A stretch of DNA of 64,000 nt from Juglans regia. Lineage: Eukaryota; Streptophyta; Magnoliopsida; Fagales; Juglandaceae. Positions 1 through 11,719 of this stretch are shown piece after piece. How positions within the stretch are numbered: the first letter of the stretch is position 1; each line of letters starts with the position of its first letter. The position numbers and the translations under genes are program-made. The notes beneath the pieces are model-generated. The model searched no databases. It saw nothing but the letters and a program-made list of their open reading frames with translations, and was not told where the DNA came from. The stretch covers positions 14,586,798-14,650,797 of the forward strand of contig NC_049914.1 of assembly GCF_001411555.2 (NCBI RefSeq), given 5' to 3'.

Positions 1-526
1 AATATTTATAATTATGAAGTTCACTAAATGGAACGATATCATAAATTGGTGGCGGTAATGCTTCTTCATCATTTGGAATTTCTTCAATTATTGTCCTTGA
101 ATTTAAAATCCATTGGTATTGATGAGCTTCAGTTTTATATTTAGGATCCAACGGCTTCACATAAGCATTACTGATGTAGTATGACTAGAATACATGCAAA
201 GTATCATCACGTGAATCAATATATTTGTCATATATGGTTGCTTGTAGTCGATTGCCCTGCAAAATATTAAAATAATATATTTCCAGAAGAAATTAATATA
301 TGCTTATTATTATCAACAAAATATTTTATAACATTAAATATATAGTTATAACTTTTTGTAAATTCACAAAGCAACAAGTATTATACCTCTGCATCAATTA
401 AGATTAAGTGTTAATATTTTAATGGTGAATGTTGTGCTGTATGTTTTGGAAATTTGTCTGCCACAAAATTCTCCAATTCCTCGTGCTTGGTGTGATATCT
501 TTGATGGATGTATAAAGTTTTCGCAT
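1..526 (-). pseudogene. RPA70-like single-strand-binding gene remnant, Helitron companion (partial)
   Basis: Translating the minus strand from the ATG at 524-526 gives the start of a plant RPA1-type OB-fold protein (SIKDITPSTRNWRI). After a frameshift it continues with ADKFPKHTAQHSPLKY, HLILIDAE, then, across a GT-AG intron (257-386), GNRLQATIYDKYIDS and YYISNAYVKPLDPKYKTEAH. These match DNA-binding domain A of the replication protein A large subunit. The reading is broken by a frameshift near 460, a TAA after HSPLKY and a TAG before SYYIS, so it is a pseudogene; it runs off the left edge. RPA-like genes next to Rep/helicase genes are a known feature of plant Helitrons, where the protein is thought to bind the displaced strand. 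Its position just downstream of the helicase, same strand, supports that origin rather than a host RPA1 gene. Confidence 0.8.
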
Positions 527-640
527 CTTGAACAATGTATATGTAAAAAAGGAAAAAAATACATTAGCATTTAAATTTGAAGTTCTACAAAATAATAATA
601 ATATGAAGGTAAATTATTGAATTACTTTACTTGTATAATG

Positions 641-3600
641 TTAAGATGAAAATGCCAAACTTAATAATTCTCTATACACAATATTTTTTGTGTGATTCTG
701 TTGAGATCTATCAACTAATGTTGGCCTTATTATAATTTTTACTAAAGAGGTTGTCTTAGCTCTTGATAATGCTATAAATAATTGTCCATGAGAGAATACA
801 GGTTGTGGCAAATATGTCCCTACAAAATCCAATGTTTGACTTTGTGCTTTGTTGATTGTTATTGCAAAGCTTAATCTGATAGGAAATTGAGTTCTCTTGA
901 ATGGAAAACCATTGTTTTCATCAGCATTTGACAAAAACGAGATTCTTGGTATAAAAACTCTTTTACCACAATGATGACCAACATCAATTTTTGCATCAAT
1001 GACGTTACATTCAAAGTTAAGACATATCAAATGACTTCCATTGCATAAGCCTTCTAAAGGGTTAATGTTTTTAGGCAACATGATTGAACAATTTTTTTTA
1101 AGTAGCAATTCATGAGGTGGAACTCCATTTGGTGTCAAAGTATTCAAGAAGTCTTCCATAATGCCTTGTTCAAATGCATCAATTGATTCATCGAAACTAT
1201 AATATTGTTTTAGTTCACCTAGAAATATCTATATAAGTGTAGTATTTATTTCATCAATGGATGTATTTTTTAGAGTCAATATAGCACGATTCAATATTTC
1301 AGACAAATTTTTTGAATAATCATGAATGTTATGAAAAACAGTCTCTATCAGTTTTTGCAAAGAACCAGCATCACTTTCATAACGGATAAGCATGCCATCA
1401 AGAATTATTATCTCTTCTTCAATTGTGATTGGGATGTTCCATTGCCTAATTGAAGCAAGTAATTTGAAAAATCTGGATTTAATCTCGCTCGCATGTTGTA
1501 AGTCAAGGAAATTTTGGTTAGAGCCTGATAGAAGATAGCAAACTTGCATCAATTTGTTTTTGTCTTATACTTTTACGAATGTCGGGTAAAATTTTTCGAA
1601 AATCTCTACAAGAAACAACAACCTTGCCACCCAATAATAATTCAGAATCATTGATATCTCGGAGCATTATGTCCAATGCTTCTATGGATTGTTTTTTTGA
1701 CATAGGGGCTTCATTCCATATGATTAACTTTACAACACGTAACAATCTTGCAAGTCCACTCTGTTTACTAACATTGTAAGTGTTGTTTTCGTCAAAACTT
1801 AATGGAATCTTGAATCGTGAATGTGTTGTTCGACTTTCAAATAAAATAGATGCAACAACACCAAATGATACAGTTACAAGTGCTATCAATTGTTTAGATC
1901 TTAATGTAGCAAGAAGTACTTTATATAGAAATGTATTTCCTGTTCCACCAGGACTATCAATAAAGAAAGAGCCTGCTTGATTTGAGAAAACCTTCTGTAA
2001 AATTGAATTATAGGCATGTTGTTGTTCATCATTGAGAATTGTTGATGCCATAAGGTCTTACTCTGAAATTGTGATTGCCAATTCATCATTAATCTCTCTA
2101 GATTGAAGTTGGTCGTCATCAAAAGAAATATCATGATCTAAGAGATGAAATATGTTGATGTCTTTTCCCATTGACTCAAGTGTAGAAGGAATATGCCGCA
2201 AAACTTCTTTTATGATATTTATAGAGTTACTTTCAACTCTTTTAAAGTCAGCTAATATACTTTCTTCAAAATGTTCCCACAGTTCTCTTGGATTCGTAGG
2301 ATTATAATAAACCAAGATTGTAGCAAATAGTCTTCTCAAATTGTATGGCATTTGATATAGTGATGCTTCATATAAACAATCTTCTAAGGATGTATCTGAC
2401 TCTAATAAGCCATGCCATGTAGCTGCCTCACAAAATCTCTGAGCAATGACGCCATTAATTGTTTTGAGACGGACAACAAATAGAGAACCTCTTATATGGT
2501 TCAATAGTATCCGTAGACAATACCTTTCACCTTCAAATGGATTTGCTACAACGATTCTGCCAATAACTGTTTGTTTCTTTCGAGGGGTCCAAATTTTATG
2601 TTGGTTGTTCCAAACAAAAAATTTAGGAAATTCTTTATACTGTTGGATGCATTTTATGTTGGTTGTTCGAGAGCTTTCATTTACACAGTTTGTTGCAAAA
2701 AATTTTGTTAACATTGATTTTGTATAAAAATCAGAGTTGACAATATTGTTCAAGCTTTGATTTGCAGGAAAAGTCACCGGATGTTGATCTTCATGATGTA
2801 AATGTAAGCTATATACTGTTGGATGCATTTTATTTACAATAAAGCCAAAAATCCTCCACATAGCTTCAGGTGGAGCAATCTATCGACCTGATTGAAATAA
2901 TTGAATTTCATCAGTAGGTTGATTGCTTTTTTCTAAAATTACATTAAAAGCAACACAGTCATGACCTTTGTAGATATATTTGTAAAGATATTTCACTGCT
3001 TTAATTGTAGAGCAGATCCCAATATTGATGTGAGAATCAAATGTTGCAATTAAATATGGATTGTATGGAACAATCCAACAATTATCCAAATGTTGCCCTC
3101 TAACTTTGGCAGTAATTCTATTATCAGGATATTTGTACTGTGGAAAACAATCATTTTCAACTATTGTACTGGGTGTGAATTTTTTTGGATAATGACTTTT
3201 GTAACTGCCATTTGTTTTTATATAGACATTCGTCGGATTTAATATTCCATAGGAGCCATGCACCATATGCTTGACAATAGCTTTATAGAGATGCGTATTA
3301 TCATTTTTATCAGGTATTTATGCCGACATAATTTCATCAAAAGATTCTGGAGCATAAATCTTCCAATCTGTTTGTAATATAATCAAGAAATGAGCATGCA
3401 GAAGTCCTCTTTTTTGGTACTCAATCACATAAAAATATGCTGCAACTTTGCCAAAAATTTTTCGCTTGAATAGTTGATATTTAAGCTCTTCTAATTTTGC
3501 TCTAAAAATCCTAGCAATCAAATCAGGAAGATTTTTTGCTTCTTGTTGTGGACCTAATTCATCTAGAATTTCTTTTCAACTTGGATTGCATGTTATCGTC

Positions 3601-5660
3601 AAAACAATATCTGGATTTTCATAACATTGGACTAAAGCTATTGTTTCTATATATCTTTTCCGCATATCTCTTGGTCCACCAATAAAATAATATGGTAATA
3701 TAATATGTTTGCTAATATTGAAACTATTTCTTTCTCCAAGTGAAAAACTATCAACAATGCCTTGATATACTTCAGATCTAATTTGCTATTGTTTAGTACA
3801 AAAGTAATCCAATCTCGAAATTTCAATTTTAACATACATGTCAACAATGAATTGTTGTAACAAACGGCCAGAGCATAACAAAATGGATCTGATGTTTTCT
3901 CTAATCTGTAGCTTGTAATAATAATATTTACGACATGAAATGACTAGTTCTTTTTTTTTCGAAGCACTACAGAAATCAAATTTGAGAACATAAGGTGACT
4001 CCAAATTTAGAAGTAAAAACATCATTAAATTATCAAGGTATAGAAAATATTTAAACCTTGTGTTTCTCTTGAAAGCAAATCATCGCCTGATGTTGATTGT
4101 TGCGGTTCAAATAATGTTGATATTTCGTTTGGCAAGAGTCGTGCACCTATTTTTACTCTTTGTATGCCATTATGCCAATCTGTGTCAGCATAAGAAAACA
4201 ACAATGGATATTGAAGTGGATCATAACAACAAAAATAGTATTGAATTATATGACTACCACCTGAATTATTATAAACCATAATACTTCTTCCACTCAATTG
4301 CTCTAAATTGTCATTCTCAATCCAAATTACTGCCACTTGTAATGCTTCAGGAGCATTAAAAAAACGTTGGTCTAAACCAGGATTTGATTTGATATGGATT
4401 TCATGATGCTCCAAATTCGACATATCACCAAGTCTTCGAAAAAAAAAAGGAATACGGATTAACAGAAATAATTTCCATAAGTTGAGTGATAATTGACGCA
4501 TTCAATCTTTTTGAATCAAAGATTCGATTCTATAATTCATGTTCAGTATCATAGAAATATAATTGCAAATAAGAAGGGTGTCAATCCAAAGGAGTCAAAT
4601 CATTAAGATAACGATAAATTTGTCCCTGAGCTTGAAATGTATAGATTCATCTGTTTCTTCTGTAAAGATCTCTATCAAATTTAACTCCAATAGACGTAAA
4701 TATAAATTTGTTGTTGTATGTGCGAACATAGGTTAAAAAATTGGTCGTCTCAGCTGTGTTTGAACAAAATAAATGATAAAGTTGATCAGAAACATTATTT
4801 GTAGCTAAGGCAATTGTTCCATCAGCACAACAGAAGCTATTTGTTTCACGATAAAATCTTTTTTGCCCGACAATACTTACAAAACGGCACCAATGACAAA
4901 CAGTTTGTTTCATTTGGCACAGTTTTTAATATCTGCCTAAACCGAGCAATTTGATGAGGAAGCTTATCTAAGGAATAGATGAAAAAATATGAAGCAATTT
5001 TCTAAATTTTGTAAAAATTTTAACTCAAAAAATAAAGAAATAATTAGAAAGAAGATAAAAAAAAACAATTTAGTATTATGGTTTTTTGTTACCTCGACAA
5101 GACCTTGATATATTGCTTTCACAGTTGAATTGATCTTGAAAAGTACAAGTAGCCTATTGAACAAAATGTTTACACTTTGAACATAAAATAACAAATAAAA
5201 AGTTTCATTTAAAAATATGAGAAAAAAATGAAAGGTACACAATAAACTTGTTCAACTATAATTTGATCATATCTATTTGGAGTTTCAATGGATATATTTG
5301 TTATTAGATGCAAGAAATCGGTTGTATCGAGTGTGGATACATTCATTTCTTGATCAGCTGAAGAGATACTTGTGTCTTGAAAATATGCAATATCTTCTAA
5401 AAAGAAGTTGTCAATTGCATTGATACCATCATGAGAGACTCTTCGTTTTTTCCATTGCAAAGGATCAACATTTTCATCACTTTTGACAATAGGTGCATCC
5501 ATAATATTTGTTTCATAGATAGAAAATTGTCCATCTTGAGTGGTTCTACTTGTTGATACTTTTTGTCGGTGATATTGTTATCTTTTCTTTTGACGCAATT
5601 GTTATTTTTGTTCTTCTGATAAGAGACTATAAGGAAGTTTTTTTCCTGATTGTTTTCCAC
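641..5660 (-). pseudogene. Helitron Rep/helicase (HUH nuclease + PIF1-type helicase), decayed
   Basis: Successive minus-strand frames spell one protein in order. An N-terminal region (5209-5660) is followed by a Cys-rich block (FYRETNSFCCADGTIALA, 4647-4913) and the Helitron-like domain (4025-4501). The HUH nuclease motif GLLHAHFLIIL has its HAH codons at 3390-3398. The tyrosine motif KYLYKYIYKGHD lies near 2961-2993. The PIF1-type helicase fills 641-2051: LNDEQQHAYNSIL, a Walker A-like GGTGNTF, a Walker B-like IIWNEAPM, and a C-terminal FAITINKAQSQTLDFVG with FIALSRAKT. Such proteins nick and unwind DNA for rolling-circle transposition. At least seven frame breaks or stops separate the blocks, and both ATPase motifs have lost key residues (Lys to Asn at 1935-1937, Asp to Asn at 1713-1715), so it cannot be active. 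Exact intron/frameshift boundaries are not resolved. Confidence 0.9.
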
Positions 5661-5699
5661 GACCTTGCAGGATTTTTGAAAGATGTTATTAGATAAAAA

Positions 5700-6530
5700 G
5701 ATTGATCAAACATATTTTTAAGAAAATTCTCTATATGTTAGGTCATCTTACCACTATTCATTTTGTTTGTCAACAAATGAAGTGGGTTAACAATCATGTC
5801 GAGTTGGGGAAATCAAATCTAAACAAAGGAATAATCAACACAACAAATTTTGAATCAATATACTACAAAATCTGAACAAAGGAATGATGGACATAATGAA
5901 AAGCATGCATCCATTATTACAACTAAAATATAACTAAAATCGATATAAAAAAATAGAAATGATTAAACAGATAAACACTAAATATTACAGGCACAAAAGA
6001 ATAAGAATTACAAATAAGAATAACTAAAATTAATGGGCAGAACACTGAATAATATATATAAAAACAAAACACATATTTAGATGAATAAATAAAACATACA
6101 AAGACGATAAATAGAATGAAAAACACATAAAGAATTCTTTGTAGATGCTCAAAGTAGGTAGCTGAATCGAATAGCTTGACAAGTACATTTATGAATTTAT
6201 GAAATACAATAGACAGTATAACAAATAAGTACAAAATTAAATATTGGACAGATAAATATTAAATATTTATATTTCAATTAATACTTGATAAATCCAAAAG
6301 GAAAAACAAAATATAAAGCATACCCGGAAACAAACAACATCTGGAAACATTCACAGAAGAAGCCCGAAAAATTAATAAAAGCACTTAACTTGACAAAAAA
6401 TAACAAGAAAAAGTTAAAATTAGTATTGCTAATCAAAATTTGTATAAGAAATTACATTATAAAAATAAAACTAAGAATGTTAATATTGATTTAACTTAAA
6501 TAATATCTTAATGTTAACATATTTTTTTTC
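5700..6530. other. AT-rich, no gene; probable Helitron 5' untranslated region
   Basis: Upstream of the Rep gene on the minus strand. No convincing reading frame; the frames here are short and low in complexity. A possible continuation of the Helitron's long 5' region. Confidence 0.4.
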
Positions 6531-6859
6531 TGATTCCTTAACGGCTTCTTTTTTACTAAATTGAAAAAAAAAACATTATACTTTAAAATATTGATTGTAT
6601 TCTCTAAAGAAAAAAACAAAAGATACCGCCATTTTTTTTTTTTTTTAAGAAAAGTTAGGGTCACCTGTACACTAGTGACCCCTCCCCAATTTTATTAATA
6701 ACCCTCACTTGTGGCGGAGGAAAACCGTGGTTACAAAGACAAGCATCTAGGGTACAAACGATAAACCCAGCATGCGGGAAAAACCTAGCCGGAAAAAAAC
6801 TAACAAAAACAACAAAATAAACGACAAACAACAAAAACTCGAAACTAACTAAAACGCAA

Positions 6860-8343
6860 AGACGGTAAACCTGAGTAATCCATATGGATAAGACCACGCA
6901 ATGCACGGGGAGTCTCCGTTAATTGTGAAACTGCTAAGTCTTTTCCAGAAGCTCCCTGTTTGGCTAACCAATCAGCAACTTTATTTCCCTTTCTAAAAAC
7001 ATGGGGTCATGGAGTCCATAATGTCGATAATTTCCTCCCAGAAATCCTCTAGATACCACACCCCACATCTCTTGCTCTTCCACCAGGATATAACATTCAT
7101 AGAGTCAAACTCGATATGCACAAAATTAAGAGATAAAGATTTACAAACCTGGAGCCCATGAAGAGTAGCTAGAAGTTATGCCCGATTATTAGAACCTATG
7201 CCAATGAATGAGGAAAAAGCATGAATAAGTTTTCCATGATTATTTCTAATGATCCCACCTATCCCTGAGGCACCAGGGTTACCCAAACTGCTGCCATCTG
7301 TGTTAAGCTTGACCCATCCCGCCGAAGGACGATTCCAGAAGATAGTCTTGCAACGCCGAATTGGGATAAGAACAGCCTGGACATTCAAACTTTTCAATAC
7401 CTGCAAATCAAAATTGGAAATGTGAGAACTAGCATGCATATCACGGCATATAAGACTAATCCACCAACGAACAGAATGAATAATTTCTGAGACAGGTTCA
7501 AAGCGACCCTCCATACGCGCCAAACAGCGCCTCCACCATAGTCTCCAAGTTATAATCACCGGAAGAATTTCCAGAATAATGCCAACTTGAGTCGAATTAT
7601 TAGCTCGACGAAACCACCTCTTCACTGTATCTTTCCAATTTTGACCTATTGGGATCCCAAGATAAGCCCCAAAATAACGCCAAGTATAATTAGCAATATC
7701 ACCTGCAAAAAGAACATGATTTTGGTCCTCAAAGTGACCATTAGCACAACAATCACAACGAGAGGTAATAGGGATGCCAATACGACGAAGATGATGATCG
7801 ACACTAAGGGCCATATACCAAGCTTTCCACATGAGAGACGACATTTTAAGAGGGAGACTCTTATGCCAAATCCAGGAATGACCCTCAATAGTATCACTTC
7901 TAATGCGGATACAATCCCAAGCCGACTTAGTAGAAAACAGACCATTATCATTTTTAGTCCAAATCAAAACATCCATACCAGGCTTCGCTTTGCAAAGATC
8001 CTCTAAAAATTCATCAATTTGATCCGGCCCCACTAACTGACGAATAAAATCGACATCCCAAACATTATTTAATTGACAATCCTTCACGAGAAGATTGGGA
8101 TGCCCCACAATATTCATATCATTGCTTAAAGGACCTCTGTCTCTCCATTTATCATACCAGAAAAAAAATCTTACCATCCTTAAGACGCCATTTAGAGTTA
8201 TCCAAGATCAAAGGAAGAGATTTAGCAATCATTTTCCAAAACCTAGTACCCTTAGTAGGATCAACCAGGTCCCAAGGTTTCAAACCCACATATTTACTCT
8301 TAAAAAAATTAGCCCATAAAGAATTACCTTGATAATAAATAAT
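6860..8343 (-). pseudogene. LINE ORF2 C-terminal part: zinc-binding RT-C region and RNase H
   Basis: The minus strand reads GNSLWANFFKSKYVG and SKWRLKDG, then after a frameshift near 8170 FFWYDKWRDRGPLSND, the typical region after plant LINE reverse transcriptase. The zinc-binding domain follows (WIWHKSLPLKMSSLMWKAW, then CDCCANGHFEDQNHVLF). RNase H starts at GWVKLNTDGSSLGNPGASG and continues past a stop as LLATLHGLQVCKSL, FVHIEFDSMNVI and, after a second frameshift, GNKVADWLAKQGASG. The stop at 7176-7178 (TAA) falls where a catalytic Glu is expected after NNRA (GAA to TAA). Encodes the end of the replicase needed for retrotransposition; this copy is dead. Confidence 0.92.
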
Positions 8344-8371
8344 CCTCTGTTTTTCCTTCTCGAAACAGAGG

Positions 8372-8997
8372 CTGCTGAACCCGTGGCGCTGTGTGAGGAT
8401 GCAGTAAAAACCCAACATGGGGTTCACGATCAGGAACGTATGACAGGGGAATATGTTTCTGGTGGACCAAGTATTGATAATAAAAGGGACGGTGAGATTC
8501 CAGTTTCTAGTTCTCCTGAGACTGAGTCCGTTAATTTAACTGGTGCGCTACCGAATTCAGATGTCAGTCTGGAGCCTGGGAAGAGCTTGGAAATTCACTC
8601 TGATCTGGGGAAGAATATGGAATTCAATGCTCATCGTATTAGAGAAGTGATAGCACCTTCGGAGGCTGCAGGTAACTTTCTAAACCAAAATGATATTTTC
8701 TCCTTTAATGTTGAATCGCTTCCTACTCTGATACTAGAGGAACCTGCCTTCATTTCGATTGAGGATAATGAACTGAATTTACCTACTGAAAGTAGCAAGG
8801 AAAATATTGACAATTATCCTGAAGATATTGTCTCTGAGCCGGACCCTGATATCCCTCCAGATGTGTTACCTCTTTATAAGGAGCACCATTCGGAGTCTGA
8901 AGATAAACAGGTAAAGAAAAAATATAAGAAAAAAAAATTTGAGAAAGTTAGAAGCTCCACTCGGGTCATCACCCGCCCCTCTACTTTATCTTTATGA
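8372..8997 (+). pseudogene. LINE ORF1 C-terminal tail (Gag-like), truncated
   Basis: Open plus-strand frame rich in Glu, Ser, Pro and Asp, ending in a basic run KKKYKKKKFEKVRSS and VITRPSTLSL. It lacks the DUF4283 and zinc-knuckle parts of plant L1 ORF1, which would lie upstream and are missing. I identify it by position: its TGA overlaps the ATG of the endonuclease ORF (ATGA at 8994-8997), as expected for ORF1 followed by ORF2. The first codons before about 8372 lie in the inversion junction and are not original ORF1. Confidence 0.65.
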
Positions 8998-9557
8998 ATA
9001 ATTCTATAATTGTTTGGAACGTCCGTGGCATTGGTACCTCTCGTCGCAGATTAAAGAATTTAGTTTCCAAGTTCAAACCTCAACTGGTTGCGGTTCTTGA
9101 ACCGTTTCAAAATGTGGACAAAGCCATACGGTTGCAGCATTATCTTCAATTTGATTCCTTTTCTTCTAATGTGGATGTTGGTGGTAAAATCTGGATTTTT
9201 TGGGCTAATTCTCTTGATATTCAAGTCGTGAGATCCAACTTGCAGTTTGTATCACTTCGGGTCAACACTGGGTCTTTTCAGTTTTTATTAACTATCATCT
9301 ATGCTAAGTGTAGTATGTACGAGAGAAAACTTATGTGGGAGGACCTTAGCTCCCAAGTTATGGGGTCGGCTCCTTGCCTGTTTGCTGGGGACTTTAATAT
9401 TATTCAGAATAATTCGGAGAGAAGGGGTGGATCTCCTAGATCTAATGCGGCGATGGCGGACTTCAATGACTGGATTCACCAAGGTGGATTGGTTGAGATG
9501 AATTCTAAAGGCAGTATTTTTTCTTGGTGTAATGGGCAGTCGGGTCTTGCTAGGTCT
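8994..9557 (+). pseudogene. LINE ORF2 N-terminal apurinic-type endonuclease, truncated
   Basis: About 188 residues starting MNNSIIVWNVRGIGTSRRRL. Endonuclease/exonuclease/phosphatase motifs appear in order: WNVRGIG near residue 8, the Glu of LVAVLEPFQ near 37, LTIIYAKCSMYERKLMWEDL near 100, the Asp-Asn of CLFAGDFNII near 133, and FSWCNGQSGL at the end. This domain nicks the target DNA to prime LINE insertion. The frame stops just after GLARS, exactly where the element ends and tandem-repeat DNA resumes, so truncation is by the insertion event. The start is fixed by the ATGA overlap with ORF1. Confidence 0.93.
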
Positions 9558-10449
9558 TAATAGATATCTTGAAATATTCTCTTATTTTTTTTAAAGAAAA
9601 ATATATATATCAGAAAAATATATATATCAGAAAAAATATATGTATATTTTTTGTTTCAATTTGTTTTATTGTTGCATATATTGATTATATTCTCTAAAGA
9701 AAAAAACAAACGTACCGCCACAAAATAATATTAATAATAATAGACATCTTCAAAGATTTTCTTGCTTTATTTAAAGAAAAGGGCACACCAAAATTTTTTT
9801 TAATAAAATAAAATCTTTACTTGAATTCATTAAAATGTTTTTCATTCATCTCATTCTTTTTTTAAAACAAGAAAAACATAGATATATTTTATTTTTTTGT
9901 TTCAATTTGTTTTATGGTTGTATATTTGTATTCTCTAAAGAAAAAAACAAATGATACTGCCACAAAAAAAACAATAGATATCCTGAATGATTTTCTTTTT
10001 TTTTTTTTAAAAGAAAAAGATATATTAGAAAATTTTTTAATAAAATAAAATATTTTTCTTCATCTTATTCTTTTTTTAAAACCAGAGAAACTTGGATATA
10101 TTTTATTTTATTTTTTGTTCCAATATGCTTTATTGTTGTGTAGATAAAATACAACAAAAATTTCAAAGTATACAATTTTTTTTTCTGATCTTTTGACAGC
10201 TTCTATTTTATTAAGAGAAAAAAAAAATCATATAATTTTAAATATTGCTTGTATTCTTTATAAAAACAAAAATAAATTTTTATTAAAAATTATAATACAT
10301 ATCCACAATGATTCTCCAAGATACATTTTGTTTTTTTATTTCAACATTTTCTGTTTTTTGTTTTTTTATTTCAACATGTTTTATTAATTGTTATTATTCT
10401 TAAAAAAATAACAAATTATATTTTAAATAAATTTTGACAATTTTGATTG

Positions 10450-11700
10450 TATAGGCAGCTTTATTTATTTTCAATTTTAATTCTGACGTTTTGCAAGACT
10501 TTTTCATATTAAAAAAAAGTTGGTTATAGTTTAAAATATTTATTACATTAATATCCAAGAAAAATAAATACTTGCTGTAACAACAAATTTAAAACACTGA
10601 GACCATTCCTTCCTTATTTAAAAAAAAGAAATAAATCAAAAAATCTTGAAATAAATAATTATGGTTTGTTTTCACCATAATTTATAAACGATCTTTTAAT
10701 TTACATACTTAAGTTTTTAAAAAAGGAAGAATATCCTCAGTGTTTGTAAATTTATCGTCACAATAAATATTTTATTTTTTTAGAAACAATGCAATAATAT
10801 TTTTAAACTATAAAACCTTTAATTTTTTATGAAAAAGAATTTGCCTAAACAATCAGATAAAATAAAAAATAACATGGGCAATTTAGACCAATAAATTTTG
10901 AAAATTAAACTAAAACAAATTTTAATTTGCAAAATTCAGCCTCAAGAAGTAAGTTTGTAATTTGACTATCTTCTGAAAAATCAAAATTGTGCACAAGAGA
11001 TTTACAACTCAAAAGTCATCATTAACATTGTTTTAAAGTGGGAAATATTTGTGCAGAAAAATCATAACACATTCTATAAGTTCCTAAGAAATTCAAGTTA
11101 ACATTGTCATTGATTTTACAACTCAACGCTATTTTTGAAGTTCTTGACGGTTTGATGTTTATAAAAGAAAACCTCTCTTTAGAAAAATACACACAGATGA
11201 TAACATTCATTCTCAAAACTTATAACCATTGGCATGTAATTTAAATATAAATTAGCCTGAAAATATATTCTGCTTCAATCATTGATTTTAATATAAATTA
11301 CTTGTTGATATAACTTGGTTTTATAATCAAAGTCTTCATCTTTTGGTGAGAAAATACTTTTTTTTTTTTTCCAAATAAATAAGCGAATTTGAGTTTTAAT
11401 TTTTCATAGAAAATTTTTTAACTGCAGTTTTTTATTCTACTCTATTATGACAAAAATTAAAGAGTTATGTAAGTTTATTCATACATATTTGATTTTTGCT
11501 ATAAACAAAACAACAAATCGTGCAACACACAACCAATATTGCTACACTTTAAAGCAGAACAAAATATATAGAATAACAAATATATGATACAGATTAAACC
11601 TTCGATATCACAATTTTGATAGTTTCATACTTACATCACTTTAATATTTACATAACAGCATCTTATAGTTAATAAATATAAAATTCAAAGAAAACAATAA
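10450..11700. other. AT-rich, no recognisable gene
   Basis: No supported coding frame on either strand, no clear inverted repeats. It lies inside the proposed Helitron. Confidence 0.5.
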
Positions 11701-11719
11701 TAAAAGAATTTTCATCAAA

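Larger units (their letters stand above)
6631..9557. mobile_element. L1-type LINE insertion with inverted 5' part and internal deletion
   Basis: One insertion holds two LINE pieces in opposite directions. The 3' part (6631-about 8343) is on the minus strand and starts at a poly-T run at about 6631-6646, the complement of a poly-A tail. The 5' part (about 8372-9557) is on the plus strand. The reverse-transcriptase core is absent. Uninterrupted copies of the flanking tandem repeat show that both pieces sit in the same gap, between GATACCGCCA and AATAGATATC. This fits twin priming during target-primed reverse transcription, although the missing middle is large. A clean target-site duplication is not visible. 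Confidence 0.8.
6541..10140. repeat. About 241-bp tandem repeat array, split by a LINE
   Basis: The marker TCTCTAAAGAAAAAAACAAA followed by a TACCGCCA-like block occurs at 6601, 9691 and 9932. The last two are 241 bases apart. A related TTTCAATTTGTTTTATTGTTG block occurs at about 9654, 9900 and 10118, so at least three to four diverged units exist. The first unit is cut by the LINE: its left half ends near 6630 and its right half (AATAGATATCTTG) resumes at 9558, matching AATAGATATCCTG in the uninterrupted unit near 9980. Confidence 0.75.

Noticed and set aside
7587..8006. 139-codon plus-strand frame
   Set aside because: Antisense shadow of the LINE zinc-binding/RNase H region.
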